DNA from: UMGS172 sp045636945
GTDB taxonomy: Bacteria > Bacillota > Clostridia > Oscillospirales > Acutalibacteraceae
Assembly: GCA_045636945.1 (NCBI GenBank)
Contig: JAZTYO010000023.1
Coordinates: forward strand, 22,156-86,155
Length of the DNA: 64,000 nt
Direction: 5' to 3'
Numbering within the stretch: the stretch's first letter is position 1; each line of letters opens with the position of its first letter. The notes beneath the pieces were generated by a model. The model saw nothing but the letters and a program-made list of their open reading frames with translations, was not told the DNA's origin and searched no databases. Shown piece after piece: positions 7,524 to 16,572 of the stretch. The translations under genes and the position numbers were made by a program.

Positions 7524-8253
7524 TAATGTACTTATCCGTGTCGAAGGATTGGAAAAATCCTTTGGCAAGGTTGATGTTTTAAAAGGCGTTAATGCTGAAA
7601 TCAAAAAGGGTGACGTTATGGTGGTTATCGGACCTTCGGGTTCAGGTAAATCTACCTTCCTGCGTTGCCTCAACCGTCTTGAAGAGCCTACAGGCGGTCA
7701 TATTTACTTCAATAACGTTGATATAACCGATAAGAGGGTTAATATCAATATACACCGTCAGAAGATGGGTATGGTGTTCCAGCAGTTTAATCTGTTTCCT
7801 CATATGACCGTTCTTAAGAACATGACCATCGGTCCTATGAAGCTTCTTGGAAAATCCAAGGAAGAAGCAGAGGAAAAGGCTATGGCTCTTTTAAAGCGAG
7901 TTGGACTTGCTGAAAGAGCTGATGCATATTCGTCGCAGCTTTCGGGTGGACAGAAGCAGAGAATTGCCATTGTCAGAGCACTTTGTATGGACCCAGAGGT
8001 GCTTTTGTTTGACGAGCCGACCTCGGCACTTGATCCCGAAATGGTTGGCGAGGTTCTTGAGGTTATGAAGGAGCTTGCGCGTGAGGGAATGACTATGGTT
8101 GTTGTCACTCACGAAATGGGCTTTGCCAAAGAAGTCGGTACAGACATAGTTTTCATAGATGAGGGTATAATAATCGAAGAAGCTCCGCCCGAGGAGTTCT
8201 TCCAGAACCCTAAAAATCCCCGTCTTCGCGATTTCCTTTCCAAAGTACTTTAA
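7513..8253 (+). CDS. Polar amino-acid ABC transporter, ATP-binding protein
   Basis: The 246-residue ATPase has Walker A GPSGSGKST, Q-loop QQFNLFPHMTV, signature LSGGQKQR, Walker B VLLFDEPTSALDPE and H-loop VVTHEMGF. It belongs to the GlnQ/HisP group and powers the importer with the permease and binding protein just upstream. The start is GTG 7513: GGAGG at 7498-7502 lies ten bases before it, inside the permease gene. A clear terminator follows the stop. Confidence 0.95.
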   Translation: MTTDNVLIRVEGLEKSFGKVDVLKGVNAEIKKGDVMVVIGPSGSGKSTFLRCLNRLEEPTGGHIYFNNVDITDKRVNINIHRQKMGMVFQQFNLFPHMTVLKNMTIGPMKLLGKSKEEAEEKAMALLKRVGLAERADAYSSQLSGGQKQRIAIVRALCMDPEVLLFDEPTSALDPEMVGEVLEVMKELAREGMTMVVVTHEMGFAKEVGTDIVFIDEGIIIEEAPPEEFFQNPKNPRLRDFLSKVL

Positions 8254-8266
8254 TTTTTCATTTATA

Positions 8267-8302
8267 AAAGCACACCGAACTTAGCTGTTCGATGTGCTTT
8301 TT
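8267..8302 (+). terminator. Rho-independent terminator of the transporter operon
   Basis: AAAGCACACCGAAC (8267-8280) pairs with GTTCGATGTGCTTT (8287-8300) around TTAGCT, with one mismatched position, followed by further T residues. Confidence 0.8.
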
Positions 8303-8323
8303 AGTTATGTGTTTTGTTGCGAG

Positions 8324-8382
8324 AAAAAACAAAGCAGACACATCGTTTGATGCATCTGCTTTATTGGTGAGCTATCGGGGAT
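8324..8382. repeat. Direct repeat copy 1: tRNA-Lys 3' end plus terminator
   Basis: These 59 bases are identical, except at 8345, to 8529-8587. They contain the tRNA-Lys terminator hairpin and, at 8363-8382, the CCA end, acceptor strand and start of the T-arm of tRNA-Lys on the minus strand. Homology stops abruptly after 8382. Confidence 0.85.
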
Positions 8383-8528
8383 AAATCCGCTTCGCGTATT
8401 TCGTGCTCGTCGACCGTTTGCTTTGCAAACAGTACCCGACTCACACTTCGTCGCTAAAAACAGTTCACCGAACTGTTTTATTAACGCTCCTCACCCTCTC
8501 AGGGTTCGAATCCCCGTTTGATTTTTAT
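8383..8528. other. 146-bp cassette between duplicated tRNA ends, with a T-arm-like sequence
   Basis: No gene is visible. It holds two perfect hairpins, GTTTGC TTT GCAAAC (8416-8430) and AAAACAGTTC ACC GAACTGTTTT (8457-8479). At 8502-8514 lies GGGTTCGAATCCC, a canonical tRNA T-arm, but no complete tRNA surrounds it. With the flanking 59-bp repeats it forms a 205-bp period. It may be a residue of an integrated element or of a rearranged tRNA cluster. Confidence 0.6.
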
Positions 8529-8567
8529 AAAAAACAAAGCAGACACATCTTTTGATGCATCTGCTTT
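8529..8567 (-). terminator. Terminator of tRNA-Lys
   Basis: On the minus strand AAAGCAGA and TCTGCTTT (forward 8560-8567 and 8536-8543) pair, as do CATC and GATG inside them, followed by GTTTTTTAT. A second copy lies at 8324-8362. Confidence 0.8.
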
Positions 8568-8587
8568 ATTGGTGAGCTATCGGGGAT
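8529..8587. repeat. Direct repeat copy 2: tRNA-Lys 3' end plus terminator
   Basis: This is the copy attached to the intact tRNA-Lys. It matches 8324-8382 at 58 of 59 positions; the difference is T at 8550 against G at 8345. Confidence 0.85.
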
Positions 8588-8645
8588 TCGAACCCCGGAC
8601 ACCTTGATTAAAAGTCAAGTGCTCTACCGACTGAGCTAATAACTC
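8570..8645 (-). tRNA. tRNA-Lys (anticodon TTT)
   Basis: The 76-nt minus-strand gene includes an encoded CCA (forward TGG 8570-8572). The acceptor GAGTTAT pairs with ATAGCTC; the D-arm has AGCTCAGTCGGTAGAGC; the anticodon stem CTTGA/TCAAG holds loop CTTTTAA with anticodon TTT at forward 8610-8612; the T-arm CCGGGGTTCGAATCCCCG is perfect. A consensus promoter lies just upstream and a terminator just downstream. Confidence 0.97.
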
Positions 8646-8667
8646 ATCTCTTATTTGCGACTATGGT

Positions 8668-8696
8668 ATTATAGCAATAATTTACTCATTTGTCAA
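8668..8696 (-). promoter_or_regulatory. Consensus sigma-A promoter of tRNA-Lys
   Basis: On the minus strand TTGACA (forward 8691-8696), 17 bases, TATAAT (forward 8668-8673), ending 22 bases before the tRNA 5' end. Confidence 0.88.
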
Positions 8697-8782
8697 CATA
8701 TATTTTTAAGTTTTATTAATTTTATTTGTAGGTTTACAATAGATGTGTTACAGTTTTGAAAATAATTATAAAATACTGTTTA

Positions 8783-8811
8783 TTGACACAAAAATCTATA
8801 CGATGTATAAT
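8783..8811 (+). promoter_or_regulatory. Consensus sigma-A promoter of the exporter operon
   Basis: TTGACA (8783-8788), 17 bases, TATAAT (8806-8811): a full consensus match 33 bases before the first ABC gene. It should drive 8845-15427. Confidence 0.88.
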
Positions 8812-8844
8812 AAACTCAATGATATAAACAGTTGAGGTGATTGT

Positions 8845-10569
8845 TTGAAAACCTTAATTAAATACTTAAAGCCTCGTTTTGGACGTATGTCGTGGATATT
8901 GGTCGTAAAGGCTTCGGGAACTATGGCAGAGCTTATGCTTCCATATATTTTGAGCCATATTCTTAAAAACGTCGTTGTCAGTGAGGATGTTAAAAAGATA
9001 CTGCATTGGGGAGGTATAATGCTCCTTTTTGCAAGTGTTGCACTTATTTGTCATATTTACGCAAACCGTATGGCCGCAAGGGTTTCGAGGGATTTTTCCG
9101 AAGATGTCCGACGTGACCTTTTTGATAAAACAATGCATTTATCTTCGGCTCAGACCGATAAGTTCACTATTGCATCGCTTGAATCAAGAATCACAACAGA
9201 TACATATAACGTACATCATTTTGTGGGTATGATTCAGAGAATGGGAGTAAGAGCACCTATTCTGCTTATTGGCGGTATTGTTATAACCTTGTTTATGGAC
9301 AGTTTTTTGGCACTTGGTATGATTGTATTATTGCCGTTCATTTTTGTTATTGTATATTTTATTTCAAGAAAAGGTGTTCCACTTTATACTAAGGTTCAGC
9401 AATCGGTTGATAAGATGATTCGCGTAGTCCGTGAGGACGTAATGGGTATACGCGTCATCAAAGCACTTTCAAAATCTGAATATGAGCATCGCAGATATGA
9501 GTCGGTCAACAGCAATCTTGTAAAGGATGAAACAAGAGCCGGTGTTATTATGGGTACAGTTAATCCAATAATGACTCTGCTTATGAATTTGGGTCTTGTA
9601 TTGGTTGTTGCAATGAGTGCATCGCGTGTTGCAAACCATACCTCCGACACCGAAACGGTTATTGCGTTTATGCAGTATTTCACACAGATTTCGATGGCAA
9701 TGATGACCTTAACAAGAATGTTTGTTATGTATACCAAGAGTTCGGCATCTGCCAAACGTATCGGTGAAGTTCTCAATTCCGAGGACGAGCTTTTGGAAAA
9801 GTCGGTTGAAGATTATCCCGATATTACTACCGATAACCACATTGTTTTCAAAAATGTTTCATTTTCATATAACGGTAAAAAGAATGACCTTGAAAATATA
9901 GATTTTGCGCTTAAAAAGGGACAGTCTTTGGGTATTATCGGTGCTACGGGTAGCGGTAAATCTACCATTATCCGTCTGCTTTTGAGATTTTACGACACTA
10001 CCGAAGGAGGTATCTATATAAACGGTCGTGACGTCAGAACAATCGAGCGAAAAGAGCTTTATTCGCATTTTGGAACTGCTTTGCAGAACGATTTTCTGTA
10101 TGCGGATACCATAGAAGAAAACATTAGATTCGGTCGTGATATTTCTAAAGAACAGATTGTTTCTGCCGCAAAAATCGCTCAGGCTGACGGATTTATCAAC
10201 GAATTCACCGAAGGCTATGACCATTTACTGTCACCCAAAGGCACAAATATTTCAGGAGGCCAGAAGCAGAGAGTGTTTATTTCTCGTGCTATCGCAGGTA
10301 ATCCCGAAATCCTTGTACTTGACGACAGCACGTCGGCACTTGATTACCGTACCGAACTGATGCTTCGAAATGCATTGAATGAGAACTTCAATGACACGAC
10401 TATAATTACGGTTGCACAAAGAGTCAGTGCCGTTAAAAACTGTGACCTTATACTCGTTATAGATAACGGTAAGATTATCGGTAGCGGTACACACGATGAA
10501 CTGATGAATTCTTGCCCTGAATATGAGGAAATCAGCAACTCTCAAATGGGAGGTGCCTTCGTTGAATAA
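8845..10569 (+). CDS. Heterodimeric ABC exporter subunit with degenerate ATPase site
   Basis: The 574-residue protein has an N-terminal six-helix exporter domain (about 10-310) and a C-terminal ATPase domain. The ATPase shows Walker A GATGSGKST and signature ISGGQKQR, but Walker B is LVLDDSTSALD, with Asp replacing the catalytic Glu, and the switch is VAQRVS, with Gln replacing His. This is the pattern of TM287-type subunits, whose own site does not hydrolyse ATP. The start is TTG 8845 with GAGGTGA at 8834-8840. It overlaps the partner gene by eight bases. Substrates are unknown; drug or lipid export is typical of the family. Confidence 0.9.
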   Translation: MKTLIKYLKPRFGRMSWILVVKASGTMAELMLPYILSHILKNVVVSEDVKKILHWGGIMLLFASVALICHIYANRMAARVSRDFSEDVRRDLFDKTMHLSSAQTDKFTIASLESRITTDTYNVHHFVGMIQRMGVRAPILLIGGIVITLFMDSFLALGMIVLLPFIFVIVYFISRKGVPLYTKVQQSVDKMIRVVREDVMGIRVIKALSKSEYEHRRYESVNSNLVKDETRAGVIMGTVNPIMTLLMNLGLVLVVAMSASRVANHTSDTETVIAFMQYFTQISMAMMTLTRMFVMYTKSSASAKRIGEVLNSEDELLEKSVEDYPDITTDNHIVFKNVSFSYNGKKNDLENIDFALKKGQSLGIIGATGSGKSTIIRLLLRFYDTTEGGIYINGRDVRTIERKELYSHFGTALQNDFLYADTIEENIRFGRDISKEQIVSAAKIAQADGFINEFTEGYDHLLSPKGTNISGGQKQRVFISRAIAGNPEILVLDDSTSALDYRTELMLRNALNENFNDTTIITVAQRVSAVKNCDLILVIDNGKIIGSGTHDELMNSCPEYEEISNSQMGGAFVE

Positions 10570-12391
10570 TAATCAAAAAGGAAACCGCGGTATGGGGGCA
10601 AAGCCCGAACAGAAGCTTGACCGAAAAACCACGGGACACGTTATTAAGAGATTAAGTAAATACGTTTTAAAACAATGGCCATTGTTTTTTTTAGCCATTG
10701 TAATGACTCTTTTGTCAAATCAGTTATCTTTGCTTGGACCTAAATATTCGGGTGAGGCCATTGATGCCATCGCCAGCGAAAACGGTGTTCAGTTTGATCT
10801 TGTATGGCACAATGTTGTAAAAATGCTTGTGTGCTATATTCTTGCAGCGGTACTGTCATACGTTTTGGCAGTCCTAATGATAAAGCTGACACAACGTATC
10901 GTTAAAACCATGCGTAAGCAGGTTTTTGAAAAGCTTACAACTTTACCTGTTGGCTTCTTTGACACCCATGCAACAGGTGATATCATAAGCCGAATATCCT
11001 ATGATATTGATACCTTAAACTCAACACTTTCACACGACCTTGTTCAGGTTATGACAAGTATCTACACCGTCATTGGTTCGGTGATTTTTATGTGGAATAT
11101 CTCAAAACCGATGATTCTTGTTTTTGTCATTACTGTGCCTATTTCTATTTTGTTCACCCGTTACCGTTCGAAAAAGGTCAGACCATTGTTTCAGGAACGT
11201 TCAAGAAAACTCGGTGAGCTTAACGGTTATGCCGAAGAAATGCTCTCGGGTGGCAGAACTATTGCGGTTTACCACCGTGAAAAAGAAATCGGTTCGAGGT
11301 TTAATAAGCGTAACAACGACGCTATGAATGCCTATTATAAATCTGAATATTACGGTTCGGTTATGGGCCCGTCGGTTATGTTTATTAACAATCTTTCGAT
11401 TTCACTTGTTATGATTTTCGGCGGTATTCTGTATATGTACTCGCAAAGCGGTGCTGTAAAGGCAGGCTCATTGTTATTTATTACCTTGGGTGGTGTTGCA
11501 CAGTTTGTGCAGTATTCGAGAAAATTCGCAGGTCCCATAAACGAGTTTGCCAATATCCTGCACGAATTTCAGTCGGCATTTTCGGCGGCTGATCGCATAT
11601 TCAGAGTTATAGACGAACCTTCAGAAACTGCCGATATTCCCAATGCTATCGTGCTTGAACGCAGTGAGGGTAAGGTAGAGGTTAAGAACATAACCTTTGG
11701 ATATACTCCCGAAAGAGAGATTTTGAAGGACGTTGACATATCTGCCGATTCGGGTAAGACTATTGCTGTTGTCGGTCCTACAGGCGCTGGGAAAACAACA
11801 ATTATCAACCTTTTGATGCGTTTTTATAACGTTAATAAAGGTAAGATTAAGGTTGACGGCAACGATATGACCGAGATTACACGTGAGTCACTGCGAAAGG
11901 CCTACACAATGGTTTTGCAGGATACGTGGCTTTTCCACGGAACGGTATATGAAAACATTGCCTACGGTCGCGAGGGAGCAACCTTATATGAGGTTAAAGA
12001 AGCGGCAAAGGCTGCTAAAATCGATTCGTTTATCGAGCATTTGCCCGATGGGTATGATACTGTTTTGTCGGATGGCGGTGTCAATATTTCAAAGGGTCAG
12101 CGTCAGTTGATAACCATTGCACGTGCGATTATCTCAAAATCGTCAATGCTGATTCTCGACGAGGCAACTTCCAACGTTGACTCCAGAACCGAGATTCAGA
12201 TTCAAGAAGCAATGAAAAAGCTAATGGAGGGAAGAACCTGCTTTATTATCGCACACCGTCTTTCTACCATTCAGCACGCTGATACAATCATTGTTCTTAA
12301 GGACGGTAGGGTATCAGAGCAAGGCAATCACGAAGAGTTGATGAAACTTGGCGGATTCTACTCAACTCTTTATAACTCACAATTTAACTGA
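10562..12391 (+). CDS. Heterodimeric ABC exporter subunit with canonical ATPase residues
   Basis: The 609-residue partner of the previous gene has a polar N-terminal tail (to about residue 40), six membrane helices and an ATPase domain with Walker A GPTGAGKTT, Walker B LILDEATSNVD and switch IAHRLS, all canonical. Its signature is ISKGQRQ instead of LSGGQ. Because sites form between subunits, this altered signature completes the degenerate site of the first subunit. TTG 10562 is chosen, with GGGAGG at 10548-10553 and an 8-base overlap. The frame stays open to ATG 10523, which lacks a ribosome site. Confidence 0.9.
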   Translation: MNNNQKGNRGMGAKPEQKLDRKTTGHVIKRLSKYVLKQWPLFFLAIVMTLLSNQLSLLGPKYSGEAIDAIASENGVQFDLVWHNVVKMLVCYILAAVLSYVLAVLMIKLTQRIVKTMRKQVFEKLTTLPVGFFDTHATGDIISRISYDIDTLNSTLSHDLVQVMTSIYTVIGSVIFMWNISKPMILVFVITVPISILFTRYRSKKVRPLFQERSRKLGELNGYAEEMLSGGRTIAVYHREKEIGSRFNKRNNDAMNAYYKSEYYGSVMGPSVMFINNLSISLVMIFGGILYMYSQSGAVKAGSLLFITLGGVAQFVQYSRKFAGPINEFANILHEFQSAFSAADRIFRVIDEPSETADIPNAIVLERSEGKVEVKNITFGYTPEREILKDVDISADSGKTIAVVGPTGAGKTTIINLLMRFYNVNKGKIKVDGNDMTEITRESLRKAYTMVLQDTWLFHGTVYENIAYGREGATLYEVKEAAKAAKIDSFIEHLPDGYDTVLSDGGVNISKGQRQLITIARAIISKSSMLILDEATSNVDSRTEIQIQEAMKKLMEGRTCFIIAHRLSTIQHADTIIVLKDGRVSEQGNHEELMKLGGFYSTLYNSQFN

Positions 12392-12399
12392 GGTGTTTT

Positions 12400-13725
12400 A
12401 TGAAAACCAAATCAAATGGCAGGTTTATGCTTGCACTTGTTATATTCAGTTTAATCGGTCAGGTGGCTTGGGTTGTTGAAAATATGTATTTCAACGTCTT
12501 TATCTACAAAGTGTTCAATGCATCGGCCGATGCAATTTCGGTAATGGTTGCAACATCGGCTATTGCGGCAACGCTTACAACAGTTTTTATCGGTGCGTTG
12601 TCGGATAAAATAGGCAAGAGAAAACTGTTTATCTGCGGTGGTTATATCGTTTGGGGTATATCCATTATGAGCTTTGCACTTATCCGTACCGACATTATTG
12701 GTGCGTTTATCCCGAGTACTGTTTCTGCCGCTTCGGTCGGAGTATCGTTGGTAATTATTATGGACTGTGTAATGACATTTTTCGGCTCGTCAGCCAACGA
12801 TGCCGCATTTAATGCCTGGCTTACCGACGTTACCGACGAAACCAACCGTGGCTCAGCCGAGGGCATCAATTCAATGATGCCATTAGTTGCAATTTTAGTA
12901 GTTTTCGGCGGATTTATGGCCTTTGATTTAAACCAAGCCTCAAGCTGGACTGCAATTTTCATCATTATCGGTGCTGTAGTGCTTGTTATCGGTGTTTTGG
13001 GTATTGTCCTCATAAAAGACACCTGCCAAAAATCAGAGGAAAACAGCCACTATTTCCGCAATATTTTCTATGGCTTCAGACCCTCGGTTATAAAGAATAA
13101 TGCTATTCTTTATATTACACTTTTCTGCTTTGCGGTTTTTGGGATTTCTATTCAGATTTTTATGCCGTATCTTATACTTTATTACAACGTTTCCTTGAAA
13201 ATGGATAACTATGTACTGATAATGGCACCTGCTATTATTATTGCCGCTATTGTTACCGCAATTTACGGCAAACTGTACGATAAAAAAGGCTTTAGCTTTT
13301 CGGTTGTTCCGTCGTTAGCAATGCTCTCGGTCGGATACGTTATACTGTTCTTCTTTAAGGGTACTGCGTTTGTATTTATCGGCTCGTTGCTAATGATGTG
13401 CGGATATCTTACGGGAATGGCCGTTTTCGGCGCTATGATAAGGGATAACACTCCTTTTGGGAAGGCAGGAATGTTCCAGGGACTTCGTATTGTCGGTCAG
13501 GTGTTGATACCCGGTATTATCGGTCCGTTTATTGGTTCTTGGGTGTTGAGAAATGCCGAACAGGTAAAGAATGACGACGGAACTTTCTCGTTTGTACCCA
13601 ATGAAAACATCTTTTTGGCTGCATTGGTTGTGATAGTTGCGTTGGCGATTGTTCTTGCAATAGAATTTGCGGTAATCAAACGCAGAAAATTGAGTACTGA
13701 TAAAAAGGTGGATATTAATGGCTAA
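12400..13725 (+). CDS. MFS transporter
   Basis: The 441-residue protein has about twelve membrane helices and the MFS loop GALSDKIGKRK between helices 2 and 3. The FNVFIYKVFNAS and SSANDAAFNAWLTDVTDETNRG segments resemble sugar- or glycoside-type carriers rather than drug pumps, but the substrate cannot be read from the sequence. GAGGTG precedes ATG 12400. It sits eight bases after the ABC gene and overlaps the GH2 gene by eight bases, so it plausibly imports the glycoside or exports the product of that enzyme. Confidence 0.88.
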   Translation: MKTKSNGRFMLALVIFSLIGQVAWVVENMYFNVFIYKVFNASADAISVMVATSAIAATLTTVFIGALSDKIGKRKLFICGGYIVWGISIMSFALIRTDIIGAFIPSTVSAASVGVSLVIIMDCVMTFFGSSANDAAFNAWLTDVTDETNRGSAEGINSMMPLVAILVVFGGFMAFDLNQASSWTAIFIIIGAVVLVIGVLGIVLIKDTCQKSEENSHYFRNIFYGFRPSVIKNNAILYITLFCFAVFGISIQIFMPYLILYYNVSLKMDNYVLIMAPAIIIAAIVTAIYGKLYDKKGFSFSVVPSLAMLSVGYVILFFFKGTAFVFIGSLLMMCGYLTGMAVFGAMIRDNTPFGKAGMFQGLRIVGQVLIPGIIGPFIGSWVLRNAEQVKNDDGTFSFVPNENIFLAALVVIVALAIVLAIEFAVIKRRKLSTDKKVDING

Positions 13726-15427
13726 AACTGTTGATTTATTGACAAAAGAGGGAAGTGCGTTACCCAAAATTCCATGGAACGAATATCCGAGACCGTTATT
13801 GAAGCGTGATTCCTTCCTTTGTCTTAACGGTGAGTGGGATTTTTGTGTTTGTAGCGCTAAAAATCCAACACCTCAATATGATAAAACAATTATAGTCCCG
13901 TTTGCACCTCAAAGTTTTTTATCCGGAGTAAAGGAACTTGTAAAAGACAGTGATATAGTTTTTTACAGACGGTCGTTCTCGTTGCCTGAGGGCTTTAAAA
14001 AGGACAAAGTTATTCTTCATTTCGGTGCAGTTGACCAGTTTGCCGAGGTCAGGGTAAACGGAATGCTTTTGGGCTCGCACGTTGGCGGTTACGACCCATT
14101 TTCGTTTGATATTACCAACTGCTTAAAAGAAGAAAACGTTCTTGAGGTAAAGGTCAAGGACGAGCTCGATAAACATATTCTGCCATACGGTAAGCAAAAG
14201 CACAAAAGAGGCGGCATGTGGTATACTCCCGTAACGGGAATTTGGCAGACCGTGTGGCTTGAAAGTGTACCCGAGCAGTATATTACAGACATTTCATATA
14301 CAGTTTTTGATAATGTTGTAAGAATTGCTGTAAAAGGTACTGAAAATGGCGTTATAACGGTGCAAACACCTGAAGGCGAGTTAATTGCAGGGTATCGGAA
14401 TTTCGTTGCTGAGATTAAATTAGAGAATATAAGATATTGGAGCCCCGAAGACCCGTATCTTTATAATTTCACGGTTGAAACCTCAACCGACAGGGTGTCG
14501 TCGCATTTTGCTGTAAGAACATTGGAAATCAAGGATATTAACGGTATAAAACGTCTTTGCTTAAACGGAAAACCCTACTTTTTCCACGGACTGCTTGACC
14601 AAGGTTATTGGAGTGACGGAATATTCACACCTGCTACGCCCGAATTGTTCATAAAGGATATTGAAACCGTAAAATCGCTTGGATTTAATATGCTGAGAAA
14701 GCATATTAAAGTCGAGCCGCAGTTGTTCTATTATTATTGCGATAAGCTTGGTATGGTCGTTTTTCAGGATATGATAAGCAACGGTCATTACTCTTTTTTT
14801 CGTGATACAGCATTGCCGACAATCGGACTTCAAAAGATGTCGGATAAATGTTTGCATTGTAATAATGAATCACGTGTGGCTTTTAAAAAGGCGATGCTCG
14901 ATACGGTTGAGTTGCTTAAAAATCACCCGTCTGTTTGTTATTGGACCATATTCAACGAGGGTTGGGGACAGTTTACCTCTGACGAAATGTATGAACTGCT
15001 GAAATCCGTTGATGATACAAGGTTTATCGATTCTACCTCGGGGTGGTTCAGAAGAAAGAAAACCGACGTTGACAGCCGTCACATCTATTTCAAAAAGGTT
15101 AAACTCAAAGCCTTAGACAAACCGCTTGTTTTATCCGAGTTTGGCGGTTATTCCTATAAGCCTGAAGGTCACGTTTTCAATACCGAGCAGACCTACGGCT
15201 ATGCGAAGTATGAGGATAGGGAAGAGTTTGTCAAGGCTGTAAGAAGGCTTTATCTTGAAGAAATCATACCGCTTGTTTCAAAGGGCCTTTGTGCCACAGT
15301 TTATACTCAGGTTTCCGACGTTGAGGATGAGACCAACGGTATAATGAGCTACGACCGTGAGATTTTAAAAATTGAGCCGACAGAATTTTCAGATGTTTCG
15401 GAACGACTTAAAAATGAGATATTATAG
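13718..15427 (+). CDS. Glycoside hydrolase family 2 protein
   Basis: The 569-residue protein has the GH2 order: a jelly-roll sugar-binding domain (LNGEWDF to about 180, with GGMWYTPVTGIWQTVWLE), an immunoglobulin-like domain (about 185-265), and a TIM barrel (KPYFFHGLLDQGYW onward). The acid/base glutamate lies in FNEGWGQF and the nucleophile in VLSEFGGYS. It ends soon after the barrel, so it lacks the extra C-terminal domains of LacZ. There is no signal peptide, so it acts in the cytoplasm on an imported glycoside. Beta-galactosidase, beta-glucuronidase or beta-mannosidase activity cannot be told apart here. Confidence 0.9.
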   Translation: MAKTVDLLTKEGSALPKIPWNEYPRPLLKRDSFLCLNGEWDFCVCSAKNPTPQYDKTIIVPFAPQSFLSGVKELVKDSDIVFYRRSFSLPEGFKKDKVILHFGAVDQFAEVRVNGMLLGSHVGGYDPFSFDITNCLKEENVLEVKVKDELDKHILPYGKQKHKRGGMWYTPVTGIWQTVWLESVPEQYITDISYTVFDNVVRIAVKGTENGVITVQTPEGELIAGYRNFVAEIKLENIRYWSPEDPYLYNFTVETSTDRVSSHFAVRTLEIKDINGIKRLCLNGKPYFFHGLLDQGYWSDGIFTPATPELFIKDIETVKSLGFNMLRKHIKVEPQLFYYYCDKLGMVVFQDMISNGHYSFFRDTALPTIGLQKMSDKCLHCNNESRVAFKKAMLDTVELLKNHPSVCYWTIFNEGWGQFTSDEMYELLKSVDDTRFIDSTSGWFRRKKTDVDSRHIYFKKVKLKALDKPLVLSEFGGYSYKPEGHVFNTEQTYGYAKYEDREEFVKAVRRLYLEEIIPLVSKGLCATVYTQVSDVEDETNGIMSYDREILKIEPTEFSDVSERLKNEIL

Positions 15428-15431
15428 CACA

Positions 15432-15463
15432 AAACCCGAACGGTAATTCCGTTCGGGTTTGTG
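15432..15463. terminator. Bidirectional terminator between convergent genes
   Basis: AAACCCGAACGG (15432-15443), TAATT, CCGTTCGGGTTT (15449-15460): a perfect 12-bp stem with T-rich flanks in both directions. It serves the GH2 operon and the minus-strand secreted protein. Confidence 0.88.
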
Positions 15464-15464
15464 T

Positions 15465-16430
15465 TTAATAATAGAAATATTTGTAAAAGTTTGGATGTGT
15501 GTTAAATAGGTCTTGCAAGGTTTTGCGGTTTTTCGAGCCCGGGTCATTAACGGTAAATTTTGATGCGGAAATTGTATCACCGCCCGTATATCCCGTTATG
15601 ACCACCCAATGCTGACCGCCACTGCTGTTTTTGGCACCGAAAAGTACAGGCTTACCCGATTTGATTTTTTCATATATCTTTTTAAGATAATCGGTTTTGC
15701 TTGTTACCTGCGTATAATAGCTTGGCCAATAAACACTGCCCGATGATGTATACTTCAGTTTTTTAGACATAGCATCGGGATATATTGTTGTACTTGTTCT
15801 GTACGATTCCATCATAGCAATACCCGTCGTTGCACAACCGATGTCTGCCATTCGCTTGCCTGATGTACCGAGCTTTACGTTTGCCCAACGAGAATCGGTC
15901 TGCTTATAGCTTGGCACAGACAACTTTATAGCAGTATAATTGACCGAATTTGAAGTGAGATACCACGTACTGACGTAGCCTGTTTTTGTGCCGTCATAGA
16001 GTACATAACTCCAATTACCGTCGGTGTAAACAACAAGCACTTTATCACCTTTCACGAGCTTGTCCGTTGCTTTATAATTTGAACCTGCACCGCTACGGAC
16101 GTTCAAAGTACCCGATATTATATTAACGTATTTTTCGGTTGAGGTTACCTCTTTTACATATGTCGCACTGCTGTAACCATACTCGTTTTCACTGTATTTC
16201 ACCTTCCACCAAGCACCAGTCTTTGAAAGAATCGTGATATAACTGCCGTTTTGTAGTTTTGCAACCGATTCTGAGGATGCAGTGGCCTCACGTCGAACGT
16301 TTAACCAACCGCTTGAAAGTGTTACTTTACCGACCTTTTCGGTTTCGGTCGCAGCACTCACGGATGACGGCAATATTATAACTGAAAACAGTAATACAAT
16401 CGTCAAAATAATAGATATTTTCTTTTTCAT
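15465..16430 (-). CDS. Secreted bacterial SH3-domain protein with C39-like peptidase domain
   Basis: The 321-residue protein starts with a Sec signal (KKKISIILTIVLLFSV, cleavage after VSA). Two bacterial SH3 repeats follow (GWLNVRREATASSES near 40; GTLNVRSGAGSNY near 105), which usually bind cell wall. A C-terminal papain-like domain has Cys in GCATTGIAMM, His in GGQHWVVITGY and Asp in VNDPGS. It likely acts at the cell surface on peptides or peptidoglycan. ATG 16430 is chosen because GGAG lies seven bases before it; the frame is open to 16460 without a ribosome site. It stands alone, divergent from the ABC pair. Confidence 0.82.
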   Translation of the reverse strand: MKKKISIILTIVLLFSVIILPSSVSAATETEKVGKVTLSSGWLNVRREATASSESVAKLQNGSYITILSKTGAWWKVKYSENEYGYSSATYVKEVTSTEKYVNIISGTLNVRSGAGSNYKATDKLVKGDKVLVVYTDGNWSYVLYDGTKTGYVSTWYLTSNSVNYTAIKLSVPSYKQTDSRWANVKLGTSGKRMADIGCATTGIAMMESYRTSTTIYPDAMSKKLKYTSSGSVYWPSYYTQVTSKTDYLKKIYEKIKSGKPVLFGAKNSSGGQHWVVITGYTGGDTISASKFTVNDPGSKNRKTLQDLFNTHPNFYKYFYY

Positions 16431-16572
16431 CTTTTCTCCTTCTTTTGAAATTTGTGACACATGTGCATATAGATTTTACCATAGAACCAAGGATGTTTAA
16501 ATACTCCAAATAATGTTAATTATTTATTAAAAACCCGATTTTGTGTTGATTTAAACACTGTCAGGTGATATA

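Noticed and set aside
8500..8516. A second tRNA gene around the isolated T-arm
   Set aside because: No acceptor, D-arm or anticodon arm can be folded on either strand around it.
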